This document shows, one piece after another, positions 61,948 through 64,000 of a stretch of DNA of 64,000 nt (position 1 is the first letter of the stretch; each line of letters begins with the position of its first letter). The notes beneath the pieces are model-generated. The model worked only from the letters and a program-made list of their open reading frames with translations, was not told the DNA's origin and made no database searches. The stretch comes from Saprospirales bacterium (GTDB lineage Bacteria > Bacteroidota > Bacteroidia > Chitinophagales > Saprospiraceae), in the NCBI GenBank assembly GCA_016719895.1, contig JADJYG010000001.1, positions 1-64,000 of the forward strand. Direction: 5' to 3'. The position numbers were made by a program, and so were the translations under genes.

Positions 61948-62754
61948 ATGCTTAAACGCTTACTTACGTTCGCTTGCTTAGCGCTCTTTATCGCCGGCCT
62001 GAACTCTTGTTCCAAAAAACAAGACGAGACAAACATCACGCAGGATCTTTCCATCGAAATCCAGCAAAAGATCATCAAACTCGGCTTTAGCCCCGAAAAT
62101 GCGTTCTCCGTTGAGGGTGGGTATATCGTCGAAGGCGATATTTTTTTAACGGATGAAGATTTGGACCGCAACAACCTTGGAAACTCCCCAAGCCTTATTG
62201 TGGGCAACTCCGAGCAGTACCATACTACAAATCTGGTCACCGGGCTCCCACGCACAATTGTGGTATCTACCAGCGGATCCAATATCACCACTGCGCTATC
62301 CACAGCTATCGATAATGCTATCGCCCGATATAATGCGGAGAACCTGCAACTTACGTTCCAGCGCGGCGGCTCCAGCGGCGGGGGAAATATCAATATAAGA
62401 GTGGTGAACACCAGTCAATATATTGCTTCCGCCGGGTTTCCAACGAGCAACGGTAATCCGTACGCTGAGATCAAGTATGCAAAAAAATACAACAATTACA
62501 GCAATGGATTTATGACCACGGTCATTGCCCACGAGATGGGCCACTGCATCGGCTTTCGCCACACTGATTACATGAATCGCGCGTACAGTTGCGGTTCCGG
62601 CGGCAATGAGGGTTCCGGCTCCGTCGGCGCCATACATATCCCCGGCACACCAACTGACCCGGATGCGAACTCCTGGATGCTGGCTTGCCTGAGCGCAACG
62701 ACAAACCGTCCGTTCAACAACAACGACAAAACAGCCTTGGATTACCTGTATTGA
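61948..62754 (+). CDS. M57-family zinc metalloprotease lipoprotein
   Basis: A 268-residue predicted lipoprotein with lipobox LNSC (Cys21). The zinc site is HEMGHCIGFRHTD, matching HExxHxxGxxHxD of the M57 (dualysin/metzincin-like) peptidases. The conserved domain starts near EIQQKIIKLGFSPENAFSVE, followed by TIVVSTSGSN and ending TNRPFNNNDKTALDYLY. It probably acts at the cell surface on proteins. It has its own promoter and terminator. Confidence 0.9.
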   Translation: MLKRLLTFACLALFIAGLNSCSKKQDETNITQDLSIEIQQKIIKLGFSPENAFSVEGGYIVEGDIFLTDEDLDRNNLGNSPSLIVGNSEQYHTTNLVTGLPRTIVVSTSGSNITTALSTAIDNAIARYNAENLQLTFQRGGSSGGGNINIRVVNTSQYIASAGFPTSNGNPYAEIKYAKKYNNYSNGFMTTVIAHEMGHCIGFRHTDYMNRAYSCGSGGNEGSGSVGAIHIPGTPTDPDANSWMLACLSATTNRPFNNNDKTALDYLY

Positions 62755-62793
62755 TCAGGACGCCGTATAGAATCAAGTTGGGGTATTTTTTCA

Positions 62794-62838
62794 CCGGGTC
62801 AAAAACGAGGGGGCTTTTTCCCCTCGTTTTTGACCCGG
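62794..62838. terminator. Very strong inverted repeat, probable bidirectional terminator
   Basis: The arms at 62794-62812 and 62820-62838 are perfectly complementary over 19 bp with a 7-base loop (GCTTTTT). The inner stem CGAGGGG/CCCCTCG is followed by TTTTT and preceded by AAAAA, so it reads as a terminator on either strand. Confidence 0.85.
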
Positions 62839-62951
62839 CGCTTTCTATCATACCCGGTTTTCAGTACCGGCGCCTCTTTTGAGATGGCTTCCTTTTTTTA
62901 AGCCTGCGGATTTTTAAAACAACGTTAACTACTGCACATTTTCGGCTATTT

Positions 62952-62959
62952 TACCTTTG
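62952..62959 (+). promoter_or_regulatory. Bacteroidota -7 promoter box
   Basis: TACCTTTG, 47 bases before the ATG at 63007 of the thioredoxin gene. Confidence 0.5.
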
Positions 62960-63006
62960 AGGCTGTTTTTCAGAACCGTTTGTCCTGCATCATCAAACGT
63001 AAACAC

Positions 63007-63543
63007 ATGAGAGTATTTTTATTTTCAAACCTCTTTGCCTTTGCCGTCCTGTGTATGTTTGGCTCCTTCCGCCTTCCAACACCTGAATCCGATCCTACGC
63101 CGTTAAAGTGGTATACATGGGAAGAAGCCGTAGCCTTGAACAGAACAAAACCCAAAAAAATTTGTGTAGACATCTATACCAATTGGTGCAGGTATTGCAA
63201 AATGATGGACCAAAGCACTTTTCCGGATGCCAATGTGGCGGCATACCTCGCAGCTAATTTTTATCCAGTCAAACTCAATGCCGAACAACGCGAAGACATC
63301 CGGTTTAACGATGAAACATTCAAATATGTGAGCGATAAGCGAGGTCATGGCGTGCATTCGCTGGCCTATGCCTTGTTGGATGGTAAAATGAGTTACCCAT
63401 CCATGGTATATTTGAACGAGAAGTACGAACGGATCATGATTTCTCCCGGATATAAAGAACCACAGGACCTGATCAAGGAACTCCGGTTCGCAGGGGAAGA
63501 CCGGTATAAAGACACGAGCTGGGAAGACTTCCGCGATCAGTAG
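63007..63543 (+). CDS. Exported thioredoxin-like protein
   Basis: A 178-residue protein with an N-terminal hydrophobic signal segment (FLFSNLFAFAVLCMFGS), starting at the ATG at 63007. The thioredoxin fold follows with active site NWCRYCKMM (Cys61, Cys64), as in the thioredoxin_7/DUF255-like group, and the cis-Pro segment MSYPSMVYL. It should act in the periplasm on disulfides. Its stop lies 18 bases from the convergent haloperoxidase gene. Confidence 0.87.
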   Translation: MRVFLFSNLFAFAVLCMFGSFRLPTPESDPTPLKWYTWEEAVALNRTKPKKICVDIYTNWCRYCKMMDQSTFPDANVAAYLAANFYPVKLNAEQREDIRFNDETFKYVSDKRGHGVHSLAYALLDGKMSYPSMVYLNEKYERIMISPGYKEPQDLIKELRFAGEDRYKDTSWEDFRDQ

Positions 63544-63561
63544 TTTTTTGCTTGCTGCCGC

Positions 63562-64000
63562 CTATTTCTTCCAGGGCAATTCCAATACCCGCTGCGCGGC
63601 CAGTTCGCCCAAACGAACGCCTTCGTCGCAGTCCATCCGAAAGTGTACGCCCAGTGGAATACGCGAATACGCATCTTCGTAGGCCAGGTCCTTAAACGAA
63701 GCCAGGGTACGCGGCGTACCAATAAATTCGCTCCTGTTGATATGGCAGCGGTCCGTAAAGGTATAGGTACCGGGGTGATTGGATTTGAATTCAAAAAAAT
63801 CAGACAAAATTTTTCCACCGGCCCCGCCAAAACCCGAATGCCCGGATGGATATGCCGGAAAGGCCGGTGTAATGCCCTGGTATCCGCTCACCGGATTATT
63901 GAGCAGGGTGGTCCAGTTTGCAGCATCCGGATAATATTGTGGCATTACCCGGCGGATGTAGGATACCGGCCGCTCAAGGTTGTACACATATTTCGACTGC
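63562..64000 (-). CDS. Vanadium-haloperoxidase-like PAP2 protein, N-terminus cut by window edge
   Basis: The C-terminal 145 residues of a second haloperoxidase/PAP2 family member; the frame is open to the right edge (no start visible before QSKYVYNLERPV). The anion-pocket residues are Arg in YNLERPVSYIRRV, SGH in FPAYPSGHSGFGG, and Arg/His in SRIPLGVHFRMDCDEG. The GVHFRMD variant and length differ from the protein at 16930, so it is a distant relative. Convergent with the thioredoxin gene. Confidence 0.85.
   Translation of the reverse strand, partial: QSKYVYNLERPVSYIRRVMPQYYPDAANWTTLLNNPVSGYQGITPAFPAYPSGHSGFGGAGGKILSDFFEFKSNHPGTYTFTDRCHINRSEFIGTPRTLASFKDLAYEDAYSRIPLGVHFRMDCDEGVRLGELAAQRVLELPWKK

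Noticed and set aside
1..64000. CRISPR array, insertion sequence, prophage, integron or restriction system
   Set aside because: No direct repeats with regular spacers, transposase, integrase, phage structural gene or methylase/nuclease pair was recognised anywhere in the window.

Overview
The window looks like a chromosomal segment of a Bacteroidota bacterium, most likely a member of the Saprospiria (Lewinella/Haliscomenobacter-type relatives). The phylum is supported by type IX secretion (T9SS) sorting domains of both type A and type B, a SusC-like TonB-dependent receptor with a carboxypeptidase-regulatory-like N-terminus, SprB/IgGFc-binding/LVIVD surface proteins, ECF sigma factors with Bacteroidota-type membrane partners, a futalosine-pathway menaquinone gene, and the recurrent Bacteroidota -7 promoter box TAnnTTTG upstream of at least fourteen genes. 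The class-level placement is inference. No insertion sequence, prophage, integrase, CRISPR array or rRNA operon was seen.

Layout. 1-5.7 kb: a helical protein cut by the left edge, a T9SS cargo with Ig-like repeats, a lone cytochrome oxidase subunit III and an EamA transporter. 5.8-12 kb: a large BNR-propeller T9SS cargo, RlpA, an IscA/HesB-type Fe-S protein and a membrane-anchored conserved protein. 12.2-13.9 kb: dnaA followed by tRNA-Ser(GCT) and tRNA-Pro(TGG). 14-22 kb: TonB-dependent receptor, a vanadium-haloperoxidase-like lipoprotein, a frameshifted T9SS type B surface protein and an LVIVD lipoprotein. 22-30 kb: two ECF sigma-factor units separated by a GH31 glucosidase and a LytS-type kinase. 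30-39.6 kb: a second BNR protein, membrane hydrolase, quinone oxidoreductase, a frameshifted SulP transporter and acetyl-CoA synthetase. 39.7-46.7 kb: two SGNH hydrolases, a C39-peptidase ABC exporter with its HlyD adaptor, and a DUF1573 protein. 46.9-53.2 kb: PAP2 phosphatase, methyltransferase, mqnB, saccharopine dehydrogenase-like protein, a 780-bp intergenic region with small transcription units, a TonB-domain protein, crcB and DUF190. 53.3-64 kb: a PhoB/PhoR-like two-component system, rdgB, a biotin-dependent carboxyltransferase, a GT-C/TPR membrane protein, a third ECF sigma unit, lysA, an M57 metalloprotease, a thioredoxin and a second haloperoxidase cut by the right edge.

The most interesting system is the set of three ECF sigma factors, each followed on the same strand by a single-pass membrane protein sharing a short N-terminal W-x2-[LVM]-x3-L segment. 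The three partners differ only in what follows the membrane segment: nothing (73 aa protein), a proline-rich linker (226 aa), or a long linker plus an outer-membrane beta-barrel (about 483 aa). The last has the architecture of a dual membrane-spanning anti-sigma factor, a single chain linking the outer membrane to a cytoplasmic sigma factor. Two genes carry single-base frameshifts in short C runs (sequencing error or real lesion), and two intergenic regions hold small terminator-ended units, one with a 24-codon cationic ORF.
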